The notes below the pieces were generated by a model that saw only the letters and a program-made list of their open reading frames with translations, did no database searches and was not told where the DNA came from. Shown here piece by piece: positions 19,233-29,712 of a DNA stretch of 64,000 nt (the stretch's first letter is position 1; every line of letters begins with the position of its first letter). This stretch comes from Sphingomonas sp. PP-CE-3G-477 (lineage in GTDB: Bacteria > Pseudomonadota > Alphaproteobacteria > Sphingomonadales > Sphingomonadaceae). A program made the translations under genes and the position numbers. The stretch covers positions 1-64,000 of the forward strand of contig NZ_QAOF01000010.1 of NCBI RefSeq assembly GCF_003050745.1, given 5' to 3'.

Positions 19233-19253
19233 CCGCCATCGTGGACCGCGCAC

Positions 19254-19763
19254 CTAATCGCGTGGCCGCTTTCGGTCAACCGATTGCGCCAATTGCCGTA
19301 TCGTTCGTCCGGTCAGCGGATCACGCCATTGCGGGATCAGGCTGGCGAGGGGGCCGAGGACGAAGCTGCGGGTGCGGAACGCTGCGTGCGGTACGGCGAG
19401 CCCGGGCGACGACCACGCGCCGCCCGACCAGAGGACGATGTCGAGGTCGAGCACGCGGCTGCCCCAGCGGCGGCCGGGGCGGCGGCCGAACGTGCGCTCG
19501 ATGTGTTTGAGGCGGACGAGCAGCGTCGCGGGGTCTTCGAGCGTCTCGATCAGCGCGACGGCGTTGGCGTAGCGGCGGTTCGAGGGGCCGAGCGGCGCGC
19601 TAGCTACGGTCGGCGACCGTGCGACGACAGTGCCGAGGGTTTCCAAAGCGGCGGCGATCTCGCGTTCTGGGGCGCCGTGGCGACCACGTCGGTTCGAGCC
19701 GAGCGCGATCGCGTAGGTGGTTGCGGCCTGCGCGATCGGCGGGAGCGGGGTTGCAGGCGACAT
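19254..19763 (-). CDS. folK: 6-hydroxymethyl-7,8-dihydropterin pyrophosphokinase
   Basis: Transfers pyrophosphate from ATP to hydroxymethyl-dihydropterin, the step before FolP. Family signatures in order are YAIALGSNRRG, SAPLGPSNRRYANAVALIET (the pterin-binding region), and RRWGSRVLDLDIVLW, which holds the Asp pair that binds magnesium and ATP. PHAAFRTRSFVLGPLASL is the usual C-terminal region. The 169-residue length is normal. It is the only gene upstream of the tRNA on that strand. Confidence 0.95.
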   Translation of the reverse strand: MSPATPLPPIAQAATTYAIALGSNRRGRHGAPEREIAAALETLGTVVARSPTVASAPLGPSNRRYANAVALIETLEDPATLLVRLKHIERTFGRRPGRRWGSRVLDLDIVLWSGGAWSSPGLAVPHAAFRTRSFVLGPLASLIPQWRDPLTGRTIRQLAQSVDRKRPRD

Positions 19764-19785
19764 TTCGTCCGCCTAGCGCAATCCC

Positions 19786-20520
19786 ATGGATTCCACACCT
19801 TACACTTCCGAGCTTCCCGAAACCGTCGAAGAGACCGGCGAAGTCGACGTCACGACGGTCTTCGTCCCCGTCTCCGCGCTGCCCGAGACCGAGCCGCCGC
19901 ATGACTGCCCGCTATGCCCGCGCCTCGTTGCCGTGCGCGAGCAGTTGCGGACCGAGTTCCCGACTTGGTGGAACGCGCCGGTCCCTGCGTTCGGCGATCC
20001 CGCCGCGTGGCTCGGCATCATCGGCCTCGCGCCGGGGAAGCATGGCGCGAACCGTACGGGCCGCGCGTTCACCGGCGATTATTCGGGGCAGTTCCTGTAC
20101 GAGACGCTCGGGCGGTTCGGGCTTGCGACGGGCACGTACGGCGCCAAAGCCGAGGACGGGCTGGCGCTGGACGGCGCGATCATCCTCAACGCGGTTAAGT
20201 GCCTGCCGCCCGAGAACAAGCCGACGCCGGAGGAAATCCGCACCTGCCGGCCGTTCCTCGAGACGCAGGCGGATGCGGTGCCGACCGCGCGCGTGTTCTT
20301 GGCACTGGGGCATATCGCGCATCAGTCGGCGGTGAAGATGCTCGGCGGTCGGTTGCCCAAGGCGCGCTTTGCACATGGTGCGGAGCATGTGATGCCCGAC
20401 GGCCGCATCCTGATCGATAGCTTCCATTGCTCGCGGTACAACGTGAATACGGGCGTACTGACGGCGGAGATGTTCGACGCGGTATTCACGCGGGCGCTGG
20501 AGTTGCGCGGGGCGGTTTGA
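19786..20520 (+). CDS. Type-5 uracil-DNA glycosylase (UDGb-like, iron-sulfur)
   Basis: Removes uracil and other deaminated bases from DNA. Four cysteines that can hold a 4Fe-4S cluster are visible: C41 and C44 in CPLCPRL, C139 in KCLPPENK and C154 in TCRPFL. Active-site motif 1 is GLAPGKHGANRTGRAFTGDYS, typical of family 5, which lacks the catalytic Asp of family 1. Motif 3 is seen as SFHCSRYNVNTG. The N-terminal 40 residues are acidic and probably disordered. It is divergent from folK. A family 1 enzyme (ung) lies 3 kb away. Confidence 0.9.
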   Translation: MDSTPYTSELPETVEETGEVDVTTVFVPVSALPETEPPHDCPLCPRLVAVREQLRTEFPTWWNAPVPAFGDPAAWLGIIGLAPGKHGANRTGRAFTGDYSGQFLYETLGRFGLATGTYGAKAEDGLALDGAIILNAVKCLPPENKPTPEEIRTCRPFLETQADAVPTARVFLALGHIAHQSAVKMLGGRLPKARFAHGAEHVMPDGRILIDSFHCSRYNVNTGVLTAEMFDAVFTRALELRGAV

Positions 20521-20531
20521 AACGCCTCCCC

Positions 20532-20614
20532 CGTCATCCTGACGAAAGTCAGGACCCAGGGTAACAGTACACGGCGCTGGTTGGCTCTGGATCCTGACTT
20601 TCGTCAGGATGACG
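20532..20614. repeat. Palindromic repeat, family D (copy 2)
   Basis: CGTCATCCTGACGAAAGTCA and TGACTTTCGTCAGGATGACG are perfect 20-base complementary arms around about 43 bases. It lies between convergent genes and probably serves as a bidirectional terminator. Confidence 0.88.
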
Positions 20615-20633
20615 GCGTGGGTTGGCAGCGCTT

Positions 20634-21671
20634 TTACTCGATCACCCAGGGCTCGCCGGCCTCTGGGGTGCGGAAGCGGTTGATCGGGATGTGTTCGCGG
20701 GTCAGCGCGGCGCGGAGACGCTCGGGCGGTTCGTTGATACCCTCGGACGTCAGCTCGAACGTGCCCCAGTGGACGCCGATCGCATAGGCCGCGCCGAGCT
20801 GTTCGAACGCGGTCACCGCCTGGTCCGGGCCGATATGGTTGTCGGTTTCGTGGCCTGCGAAATGATAGGCGCCGATCGGCAGGATCGCGAGGCGGACCGG
20901 GCCGGCGGCGCGCGCTTCGGTCGCCCAGCGCATGTCGCCCGGCCCGGTGTCGCCCGCGAAATACAGGTTCCCACCGGGCAGCGTCACGGTGAAGCCTGCC
21001 CAGAGCGTCTTGTCGCGGTCGCCGGGGTCGTATTCGCTCCAGTGATGCGCGCGGTCGACGATCACGTCGATGCCGGGACGCAGCGTCACGCGGCCGCCCC
21101 AGTCGCGGGCGACCGCATGGATGCCGCTGCGCGCGAGGATCTGGTCGTTGCCGAGGCCGGTCACGATCAGTGGTTTGTCGCGGTGCCAGAGTTTTCGCAT
21201 CGCGGTCATGTCGAGGTGGTCGCGGTGGTCGTGGCTGAGCAGGATCAGGTCGATCTTCGGCAGGTCCGCGAGACGCACGCCGGGTTCGCGGACGCGCTTC
21301 ACGCCGACGAACTGGACAGGGGACGATCGTTCGAGCCACATCGGATCGGTCAGGATGTTGAGCCCCTGGGTCTGCACCAGCACGGTCGAATGGCCGATCC
21401 AGGTGACGCGCATCGTCTGGCCTTCGACACGCGCCGGGGGCCGCGTCGGGGTTACGGGGACTTCTGGCCAGCTTCGGTAGGGCGGCTTGACCAGATTGCG
21501 GAGCAGCGCAACCGGGCCCTGCTTCTGCTCGCCAGTACTGCCCTGCACGCCGTCGGGGTTGAAGAAGCGCGTTCCGTTGAAGTGATCGCTCGGCGGGATG
21601 GTCTTTGTCGACGGCGTTGCGCAGCCGGCGAGAAGCGTGAGCGCGAGCAGTATCGAGCGAGTGCGGATCAT
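20634..21671 (-). CDS. Metallo-beta-lactamase fold lipoprotein (NAPE-PLD/UlaG-like)
   Basis: A 345-residue hydrolase with an N-terminal lipoprotein signal (MIRTRSILLALTLLAGCAT, lipobox LAGC), so probably membrane-anchored. Metal ligands are visible in order: WIGHSTVLVQ, LLSHDHRDHLD (HxHxDH-like, here HDHRDHLD), the Asp of YFAGDTGPGD and a late His in GVHWGTF. The pattern resembles the L-ascorbate lactonase and N-acyl-phosphatidylethanolamine phospholipase D group. The substrate is unknown. Confidence 0.87.
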   Translation of the reverse strand: MIRTRSILLALTLLAGCATPSTKTIPPSDHFNGTRFFNPDGVQGSTGEQKQGPVALLRNLVKPPYRSWPEVPVTPTRPPARVEGQTMRVTWIGHSTVLVQTQGLNILTDPMWLERSSPVQFVGVKRVREPGVRLADLPKIDLILLSHDHRDHLDMTAMRKLWHRDKPLIVTGLGNDQILARSGIHAVARDWGGRVTLRPGIDVIVDRAHHWSEYDPGDRDKTLWAGFTVTLPGGNLYFAGDTGPGDMRWATEARAAGPVRLAILPIGAYHFAGHETDNHIGPDQAVTAFEQLGAAYAIGVHWGTFELTSEGINEPPERLRAALTREHIPINRFRTPEAGEPWVIE

Positions 21672-21739
21672 TTCGCGCTGACGAATATGTCACCCGATCA
21701 TCAGGGTCCAGTCACGCGCGGAGGGCCAGAGCGACCAGC

Positions 21740-22315
21740 ATGGACGATGATTTCGAAGTGCGCGGGTTGCATGAGCAACTATCGGAGGAGCGCGCGGCCA
21801 AGGGTGAGGCGTTCGACCAGCGGATCGCGCTGTTCACTGCGATCCTGGCGACGCTGGCGGCGGTGACCAGTTTCCTCGGCGGGCATACGCAGAACGAGGC
21901 GTTGCTTCACAAGAACGAGGCGGTGCTGATCAAGGCGCAGGCGTCGGATGCGTGGGGCTATTACCAGGCAGAGGACCTGAAGCGGCATATCGCGCAGATG
22001 GAGGTCGATCTTGCGCCGCCTGGGTTCGGCGCCACGCAGATGGCGACGCACCGGGCGGATATCGCGCGGTACAAGGCGCGGGGGACGGCGTTGAAGCGGG
22101 AGGCGGAGACGCTCGATCGGCGATCGGCGGCGGCGGATGGCGAGTCGGACGAAGCGCTGCGGCCGCATACGAAGCTGGCGCTGGCGGTGACCGCGATCCA
22201 GGTGGCGATCGCGCTGGCGTCGATTACCGCGCTGACCGGGCGGCGGTGGTTGCTGTGGGTTGCGGGGGTTGCTGCGCTGGTGGGGGCGTTGCTGGCTGGG
22301 CTGGCGTGGTTCTAA
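21740..22315 (+). CDS. DUF4337 family membrane protein
   Basis: A 191-residue protein matching DUF4337: an N-terminal helix (residues 30-50, RIALFTAILATLAAVTSFL), then NEALLHKNEAVLIKAQASDA and WGYYQAEDLKRHIAQM. A charged helical middle with ARYKARG-like stretches follows, and two C-terminal membrane segments lie near residues 143-160 and 168-190. The family has no known function. It is divergent from the MBL lipoprotein and convergent with the amidase. Confidence 0.85.
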   Translation: MDDDFEVRGLHEQLSEERAAKGEAFDQRIALFTAILATLAAVTSFLGGHTQNEALLHKNEAVLIKAQASDAWGYYQAEDLKRHIAQMEVDLAPPGFGATQMATHRADIARYKARGTALKREAETLDRRSAAADGESDEALRPHTKLALAVTAIQVAIALASITALTGRRWLLWVAGVAALVGALLAGLAWF

Positions 22316-22318
22316 TCC

Positions 22319-22336
22319 TTCCCCCGCCAGGGGGAG
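22319..22336. terminator. Short G/C hairpin between convergent genes
   Basis: TCCCCC-GCC-AGGGGGA forms a compact hairpin directly after the DUF4337 stop. It equals one end of a family C repeat and may stop both convergent transcripts. There is no T tract, so termination is inferred. Confidence 0.4.
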
Positions 22337-22346
22337 GATCGGAGCG

Positions 22347-23195
<849 letters not shown>

Positions 23196-23239
23196 GGCGG
23201 CGCATATAAGGTGACGCGCCATGGAGTGCGAGCCTTCTT

Positions 23240-23325
23240 GCTGTTCCCCCGCGGAGGCGGGGGGCCAGGGTAACGGGGGGCATCGTTTGTGATCCTGGGC
23301 CCCCGCCTTCGCGGGGGAACTAGGA
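23240..23325. repeat. Palindromic repeat, family A'-like
   Basis: GTTCCCCCGCGGAGGCGGGG and CCCCGCCTTCGCGGGGGAAC are complementary outer arms. Inner CCAGG/CCTGG arms surround about 30 bases. It lies between the divergent amidase and ung genes, upstream of both. Confidence 0.82.
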
Positions 23326-23368
23326 GCGGCAATTGACACTCCCCTGCCCTGTCCGACATGCGGCGGGA

Positions 23369-24067
23369 ATGATCGATCATACGCTCCCGCCAAGCTGGCA
23401 GTCGCTCGCCGCCGAGTTCGAGGCGCCGTACATGCAGGCGCTCGATGCGTTCCTGGAAGCCGAGCGGGCGGCGGGGGCTCGGGTGTTTCCGGAGGATGCG
23501 GACCGGTTTCGCGCGCTCGAACTGACGCCGCTCGATCAGGTGCGGGTCGTGATCCTGGGGCAGGATCCGTACCACGGTGAGGGGCAGGCGCATGGGCTCA
23601 GTTTCTCGGTGCGGGAGGGCGTGCGGACGCCGCCTAGCCTGGTGAATATCTACAAGGAGCTGGAGGCGGATCTCGGGATCCCGCGGGCACGCCACGGAAT
23701 GCTCGATCATTGGGCCGCACAAGGCGTGCTGTTGCTCAACGCGGTGCTGAGCGTGCGGATGGGCGAGGCGGCGTCGCACCAGAAGCGCGGATGGGAGCGG
23801 TTTACCGACGTCGTCATCGCGGCGGTGAACGCGCAGGACAAACCGGTCGTGTTCCTGCTGTGGGGAGCGTATGCGCAGAAGAAGGCGGCGTTCGTCGATG
23901 ATGTGAGCAAGGGGGGACGCCATCTGGTGATCCAGTCCGCGCACCCGTCGCCGCTGGCCGCGCGGACCGGGTTCTTCGGATCGCGGCCGTTCAGCCGGGC
24001 GAATGACTTTCTTGAAACCAAGGGCCGCCCGCCGATCGACTGGGCGCTGCCGGAGACCGACCAATGA
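23369..24067 (+). CDS. ung: Uracil-DNA glycosylase, family 1
   Basis: Excises uracil from DNA to start base-excision repair. The catalytic water-activating loop [17 protein letters not shown] puts Asp at residue 66. [17 protein letters not shown] contains the uracil-specific Asn. [19 protein letters not shown] holds the His and the DNA-intercalating loop. The length of 232 residues is normal. I chose the ATG at 23369 ([10 protein letters not shown]). The stop overlaps the next start as ATGA. Confidence 0.96.
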   Translation: MIDHTLPPSWQSLAAEFEAPYMQALDAFLEAERAAGARVFPEDADRFRALELTPLDQVRVVILGQDPYHGEGQAHGLSFSVREGVRTPPSLVNIYKELEADLGIPRARHGMLDHWAAQGVLLLNAVLSVRMGEAASHQKRGWERFTDVVIAAVNAQDKPVVFLLWGAYAQKKAAFVDDVSKGGRHLVIQSAHPSPLAARTGFFGSRPFSRANDFLETKGRPPIDWALPETDQ

Positions 24068-24363
24068 GCGACGAATATGTGTACGACGAAGCGACCGGCG
24101 AGTGGGTTGCGGGCGGTGCGGCGACCGCGGTTGCGGCGAAGGACGGCGCGGTCGTGGTGCGGGATTCGGTCGGCAACGTGCTCGCGGACGGCGACCAGGT
24201 GACATTGATCAAGGACCTGACAGTGAAGGGTGCAGGGCAGACGCTCAAGCGCGGCACGCTGATCAAGTCGATCCGGCTGACCGGCGACGCGCAGGAGATC
24301 GACTGTCGGTACGAGGGGATCAAGGGACTGGTGCTGCGCGCGGAGTTCGTTCGGAAGCGGTGA
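24064..24363 (+). CDS. PhnA/YjdM-like protein
   Basis: A 99-residue protein whose C-terminal 65 residues match the PhnA domain (SH3-like): [20 protein letters not shown], then [20 protein letters not shown] and [20 protein letters not shown] ends. The N-terminal zinc ribbon of full PhnA is replaced by a short acidic stretch without cysteines. Despite the name, the family is not proven to act on phosphonates. It is translationally coupled to ung through an ATGA overlap. Confidence 0.85.
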   Translation: MSDEYVYDEATGEWVAGGAATAVAAKDGAVVVRDSVGNVLADGDQVTLIKDLTVKGAGQTLKRGTLIKSIRLTGDAQEIDCRYEGIKGLVLRAEFVRKR

Positions 24364-24432
24364 GTCGCGGGGGGATCGCACGGAAGGGAGATCATGGGAT
24401 GCGGTTTCGACGCACCCCATGATCGTTCTGCC

Positions 24433-24963
24433 TCAGTGAACCTGATAGGCCGGATTGCGCTCGAACAGTGCATGCTTCGACACTTCCGGATCGCTGATCA
24501 AATAGTGGAAGCAGATAGGCCGAGAAGCCAGCGGGGTTTGACTTCCCCACCAATCGCGATCCACCGATTTGAAAATACTGTCATATTGCGTGAGCGTGTA
24601 GGAATAGAGTGCCTTGACCGTCTCGACCTTCCCCGTGTCCTCTTCGTCGAGCGGTTCATGGTGGACATATTGGTCGTAAACGTCACGACAGAATTTGCCG
24701 TAGTCGCGCGTGAACAAGACATGGGCGTGCCAGAACGGATCGACCGACCGCGACACGGCATGCGCGTTTAATGGATCAAGCAGCGCGACCACATAGTACA
24801 TCTTGAGATTTTCGATGCCTGCGGCCAGGTAGTTCGACGTCACACCATCGAGATCGTTAGCCACTTTCATGCTGACCTTCGAGTAATCGAAATCGTCGAT
24901 CGCCTGAATTCGTGTGCGCTGAAAGTCGTTCACTTCGACCGCAATATTGTCGATTAATGCCAT
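24433..24963 (-). CDS. Unknown protein resembling the glycine-rich-domain (GRDP-like) family
   Basis: A 176-residue protein with no signal or membrane segment. The best clue is VDPFWHAHVLFTRDYGKFC followed by YVHHEP at about residues 73-103. This Trp-His-x-His and His-His-x-Pro pattern resembles the GRDP-like (PF07173-type) domain of plant and scattered bacterial proteins. I would put that assignment no higher than moderate. Base composition is clearly lower in G+C than the neighbours, with many A/T-ending codons (ATT, GAT, AAA), suggesting recent acquisition. It stands alone between the PhnA-like gene and thiC, convergent with the former, with no mobility genes in sight. Function is unknown. 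Confidence 0.7.
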   Translation of the reverse strand: MALIDNIAVEVNDFQRTRIQAIDDFDYSKVSMKVANDLDGVTSNYLAAGIENLKMYYVVALLDPLNAHAVSRSVDPFWHAHVLFTRDYGKFCRDVYDQYVHHEPLDEEDTGKVETVKALYSYTLTQYDSIFKSVDRDWWGSQTPLASRPICFHYLISDPEVSKHALFERNPAYQVH

Positions 24964-25201
24964 GTCGCCATCCCTCCGTTATCGTGTCGCTACTCGGCGG
25001 GATGAATGCTCCCCAGACCGATACAGTAGCTGGAACATAGCCCCGACCGGAACAGGCACGTGATCAAGCTGCTCCGATATGGCGACTGGGGGATGAAGAT
25101 ATGTCCAGTTCGATGGCGGACCGTTTTGCGCAACGCGGCTTTAAGGGGGCATGATCGCTATGACCGGGACGCCGGGTCTTAAGCTCGGCGCCCCGCATGG
25201 G
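24964..25201. other. Intergenic region, thiC 3' end
   Basis: It holds the presumed promoter of the low-G+C gene on the minus strand and the 3' end of the thiC transcript. An imperfect hairpin at 25163-25193 (CGGGGCGCCG against CGGCGTCCCG on the minus strand) could end thiC transcription, although no T tract follows. Composition stays relatively A/T-rich as in the adjacent gene. Confidence 0.4.
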
Positions 25202-27280
<2,079 letters not shown>

Positions 27281-27392
27281 TGAGCATAGGGGGGTTAAGG
27301 TGGGGTGCAATGGGGAATTTGGGGGTGCGGGGTGTGCGGGGACGAGGCGATTGCGCCTGGGATTCGGTTGGGCATCCTGCCGATCGAGAGTT

Positions 27393-27499
27393 CACCACCC
27401 CGGCGGAGGCCGGGGCCCAGTTGGGGGACGGCGGTAACGATCGGCGGTCCTCCATTATTTCCACCTTTCCAACTGGGCCCCGGCCTTCGCCGGGGTGGT
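27393..27499. repeat. Palindromic repeat, family A (copy 3)
   Basis: CACCCCGGCGGAGGCCGGGG and its complement CCCCGGCCTTCGCCGGGGTG flank an inner CCCAGTTGG/CCAACTGGG pair. The core is in the same orientation as copies 1, 4, 5 and 6. It is upstream of the thiC riboswitch. Confidence 0.9.
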
Positions 27500-27529
27500 G
27501 TTTGTTTGTTGGGGTGGGGTCCTTTGACG

Positions 27530-27569
27530 AGAAAAGGCCGCTGCCCGGTTCGGGGCAACGGCCTTTTCT
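27530..27569 (-). terminator. Terminator of the outer-membrane barrel gene
   Basis: GAAAAGGCCG and CGGCCTTTTC pair over ten bases, and TGCCC/GGGGCA extends the stem inside. On the minus strand the stem ends in a T run. It follows the barrel gene by about 110 bases; the bases between contain no gene. Confidence 0.75.
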
Positions 27570-27680
27570 GTCACTCCGCGCGCCGTCAGTCGTAGCTAAG
27601 CTACGCCTTGTGGCGTGCTTTGCTGCGCTGGCCGGGCTTGGGCGAGTCCTACACCAGCTTGGTGCAGGCCGCCCTTCGCC

Positions 27681-28559
27681 TCAGAACCTAAACGACACCG
27701 TGCCGCGCAGCGAGTGCCAGCGGAACTGGTCGTCGCTGCGGCGGAAGGTGGTGCCCGCGGTGTTGGGGGCGAGGACGAACGGGTTGTTCGCGAGCAGGAC
27801 CGGGCTGCCGGCGAGCGCGGTGCCGGCGGTGACCAAGACGCGGGCGTCGTCGTCCTTGTACTGGTGGTAGGTGTATTCCATGCCGATCGAGATGTTCTTG
27901 GTCAGCTTCTGCTCGATGCCGCCGCCGCCGACATAGCCCCAGCGCTTGTTCGAGCCGGTGGCCGCGAACGCGTTGGCGGTGTTGGTGGTGAAGAACAGGT
28001 TGTCGATCTTGGCATAGCCGGCGCCGCCGGTGGCGTAGAACAAGGTCTTGTTGGCGGCGAGACCGGCGCGAAGGCGGGCCGACCCTTCCCACTTCAGCTT
28101 GCGCGCCATCGTGTAGCTGGCGGGCGTGGTCGAGAAGGCGGCGACGCTGTCGGTGATCTCGGACTTGCCGAATTCGCCGACGATGCCGACCACGAACGGA
28201 CCGCGCTGCACGTCGAAGCCTGCACGGCCGTAATACGACCAGCCGTCGTCGTCGTTGCGGCAGCCATAGGCGGGCACCGCGGTGCGAGCGGAACCGTTGC
28301 AGAAGCCCGGCGAGAACGCGTTGGCGCCGCGGATCGTGTTGACGCTGTCGTTGAAATTGCCGTCGCCGTTACGGTCGAACAGGATCGACGAGCCGATGTC
28401 GTTGGGCTGGACGTCGTAGCCACCGGCCGCACCGATATAGACGCCCGAGAACGGATTACGATCTTCGTCGGTGGTCATGTCCTGCGCGGCGGCCGGAACG
28501 GCAAAAATGCCCGCAGCGGCAAGGCCGGCGAGCATGATGAGCTTCGTGAAGTTGGTCAT
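27681..28559 (-). CDS. Outer-membrane beta-barrel protein
   Basis: A 292-residue secreted protein. The signal peptide is MTNFTKLIMLAGLAAAGIFAVPAAAQ, cut after AAA. The mature part begins with GVYIGAAGGYDVQPNDIG and contains alternating-residue strands, for example YGRAGFDVQRGPFVVGIVGE, RAGLAANKTLFYATGGAGYA and SIGMEYTYHQYKDDDA. It ends in a strand with terminal Phe (GTVSFRF), the usual BamA recognition signal. This is the OmpA-like/porin-family 8-strand barrel layout. The start at 28559 has GGGGA seven bases upstream; an ATG six bases earlier overlaps that site. A Cys pair in an extracellular loop (PGFCNGS, AYGCRN) may form a disulfide. Confidence 0.85.
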   Translation of the reverse strand: MTNFTKLIMLAGLAAAGIFAVPAAAQDMTTDEDRNPFSGVYIGAAGGYDVQPNDIGSSILFDRNGDGNFNDSVNTIRGANAFSPGFCNGSARTAVPAYGCRNDDDGWSYYGRAGFDVQRGPFVVGIVGEFGKSEITDSVAAFSTTPASYTMARKLKWEGSARLRAGLAANKTLFYATGGAGYAKIDNLFFTTNTANAFAATGSNKRWGYVGGGGIEQKLTKNISIGMEYTYHQYKDDDARVLVTAGTALAGSPVLLANNPFVLAPNTAGTTFRRSDDQFRWHSLRGTVSFRF

Positions 28560-28637
28560 GGTCATTCCCCAAACAAGGGCCGCGGCGATCCCTGTATTCG
28601 CCGCGGCCATGGTTTCATGTTCAATCGGCGATGGGCC

Positions 28638-29651
28638 TCATGCGCTCGCGGCGCTGGTCCGGATGTTGCCGTTGACGCCGGCCGGGAAGAACCCGCCCAT
28701 CGCGACGGCCGCGCTGTTGAGATAGACGATGTTGAGCACCTGGCCGGTCGAGCGGCTGTAGGCGAGGCCGTTGGCATCGGTCGGCACGATGTTCGAGACC
28801 GTCGCATCGGTACCGGTGATGCCCTGATCGATATCGCTTGCGCCATCGAGGCTGTCGCGGGCGTTGCTGATCTGGTTCGCACCGGTGATCAGCGCCGGGG
28901 TCGGGTTCCGGACGTCGAGACCCTTGCGGTAGAGGACCGTGCGGACGAGACCGGCATGGTAGGCCTCTGCCGCGAGGATGCCCGCTGCCGCCTCGAGATA
29001 GGTCGGGTTAGAGATCAGCGGTGCTGCGCCCTTGTAGGCCGAGACGCCGACGTCCTCGAAGATGAACGCGCCGAGCAGGAAGCTGTTGTCGTCCGCATAG
29101 GGATTGAACACGCCGGTTGCCGGGATGACGCCGGCCGCACGCGCCGCCGCAGTGAAGGCGCCTGGTGCTGCTGCGGTACCGCCCGAGATGTTGATCGCGG
29201 GCTGTGCGACGGCGGCGTTGCCGAGCGCGCGACGCAGGAACGCGACGTGCGCGACTTCGTCGATCGCGATCTCGCGGGCGTATTCACGCACCACGGCATC
29301 TTGGAACGGCACCTGCGCGCCGCCAGTGACCGCGCCCTGCGTACCGGTACCGGTCAGCAGGCTGGCGTTGAGGCCGACGCCGAATGCCGCGAACGCATAG
29401 AACTGCGCCTCGAGATATTCGAGGTTGAGCGCGAAGTTGAGCACGTCGGCGTCGTTCAATGCCGGGGTCGGCGTCGGGCCGGGGGTTGGCGTAGGAGCAA
29501 GATCCTCGTCGTCGCTGCCGCATGCCGACAACAGCGAGGCGCCACCGATGGCGAGCGCGGAACCGCCGGCGAAGCGGAGGAAGCTACGACGTTCGTTGCG
29601 ACGGCTGGCGATCGCGTCGAATACTTCCAGCTTGGTATTGATATCGGTCAT
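28638..29651 (-). CDS. Ferritin-like domain lipoprotein (Tat type)
   Basis: A 337-residue protein of the Ferritin_2 (desiccation-related) family. The N-terminus has a twin-arginine motif (RRSFLRFAGG) followed by a lipobox (LLSAC), so it is probably a Tat-exported lipoprotein. A Thr-Pro repeat linker (PTPTPGPTPTP) joins it to the domain. The diiron-type helices show as FALNLEYLEAQFY, EIAIDEVAHVAFLRR and AAEAYHAGLVRTVLY. The C-terminal third (SNIVPTDANGLAYSRSTGQV, then IRTSAASA) is conserved with the neighbour. It is a close paralogue of the gene just upstream and probably arose by duplication. Metal binding is inferred from the Glu/His pattern. Confidence 0.88.
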   Translation of the reverse strand: MTDINTKLEVFDAIASRRNERRSFLRFAGGSALAIGGASLLSACGSDDEDLAPTPTPGPTPTPALNDADVLNFALNLEYLEAQFYAFAAFGVGLNASLLTGTGTQGAVTGGAQVPFQDAVVREYAREIAIDEVAHVAFLRRALGNAAVAQPAINISGGTAAAPGAFTAAARAAGVIPATGVFNPYADDNSFLLGAFIFEDVGVSAYKGAAPLISNPTYLEAAAGILAAEAYHAGLVRTVLYRKGLDVRNPTPALITGANQISNARDSLDGASDIDQGITGTDATVSNIVPTDANGLAYSRSTGQVLNIVYLNSAAVAMGGFFPAGVNGNIRTSAASA

Positions 29652-29712
29652 TGGGTGAATCCCCTGAATATCGATGAAGGCGTAAGATCGGGCTATGGGC
29701 TAGGCTGGCGGA

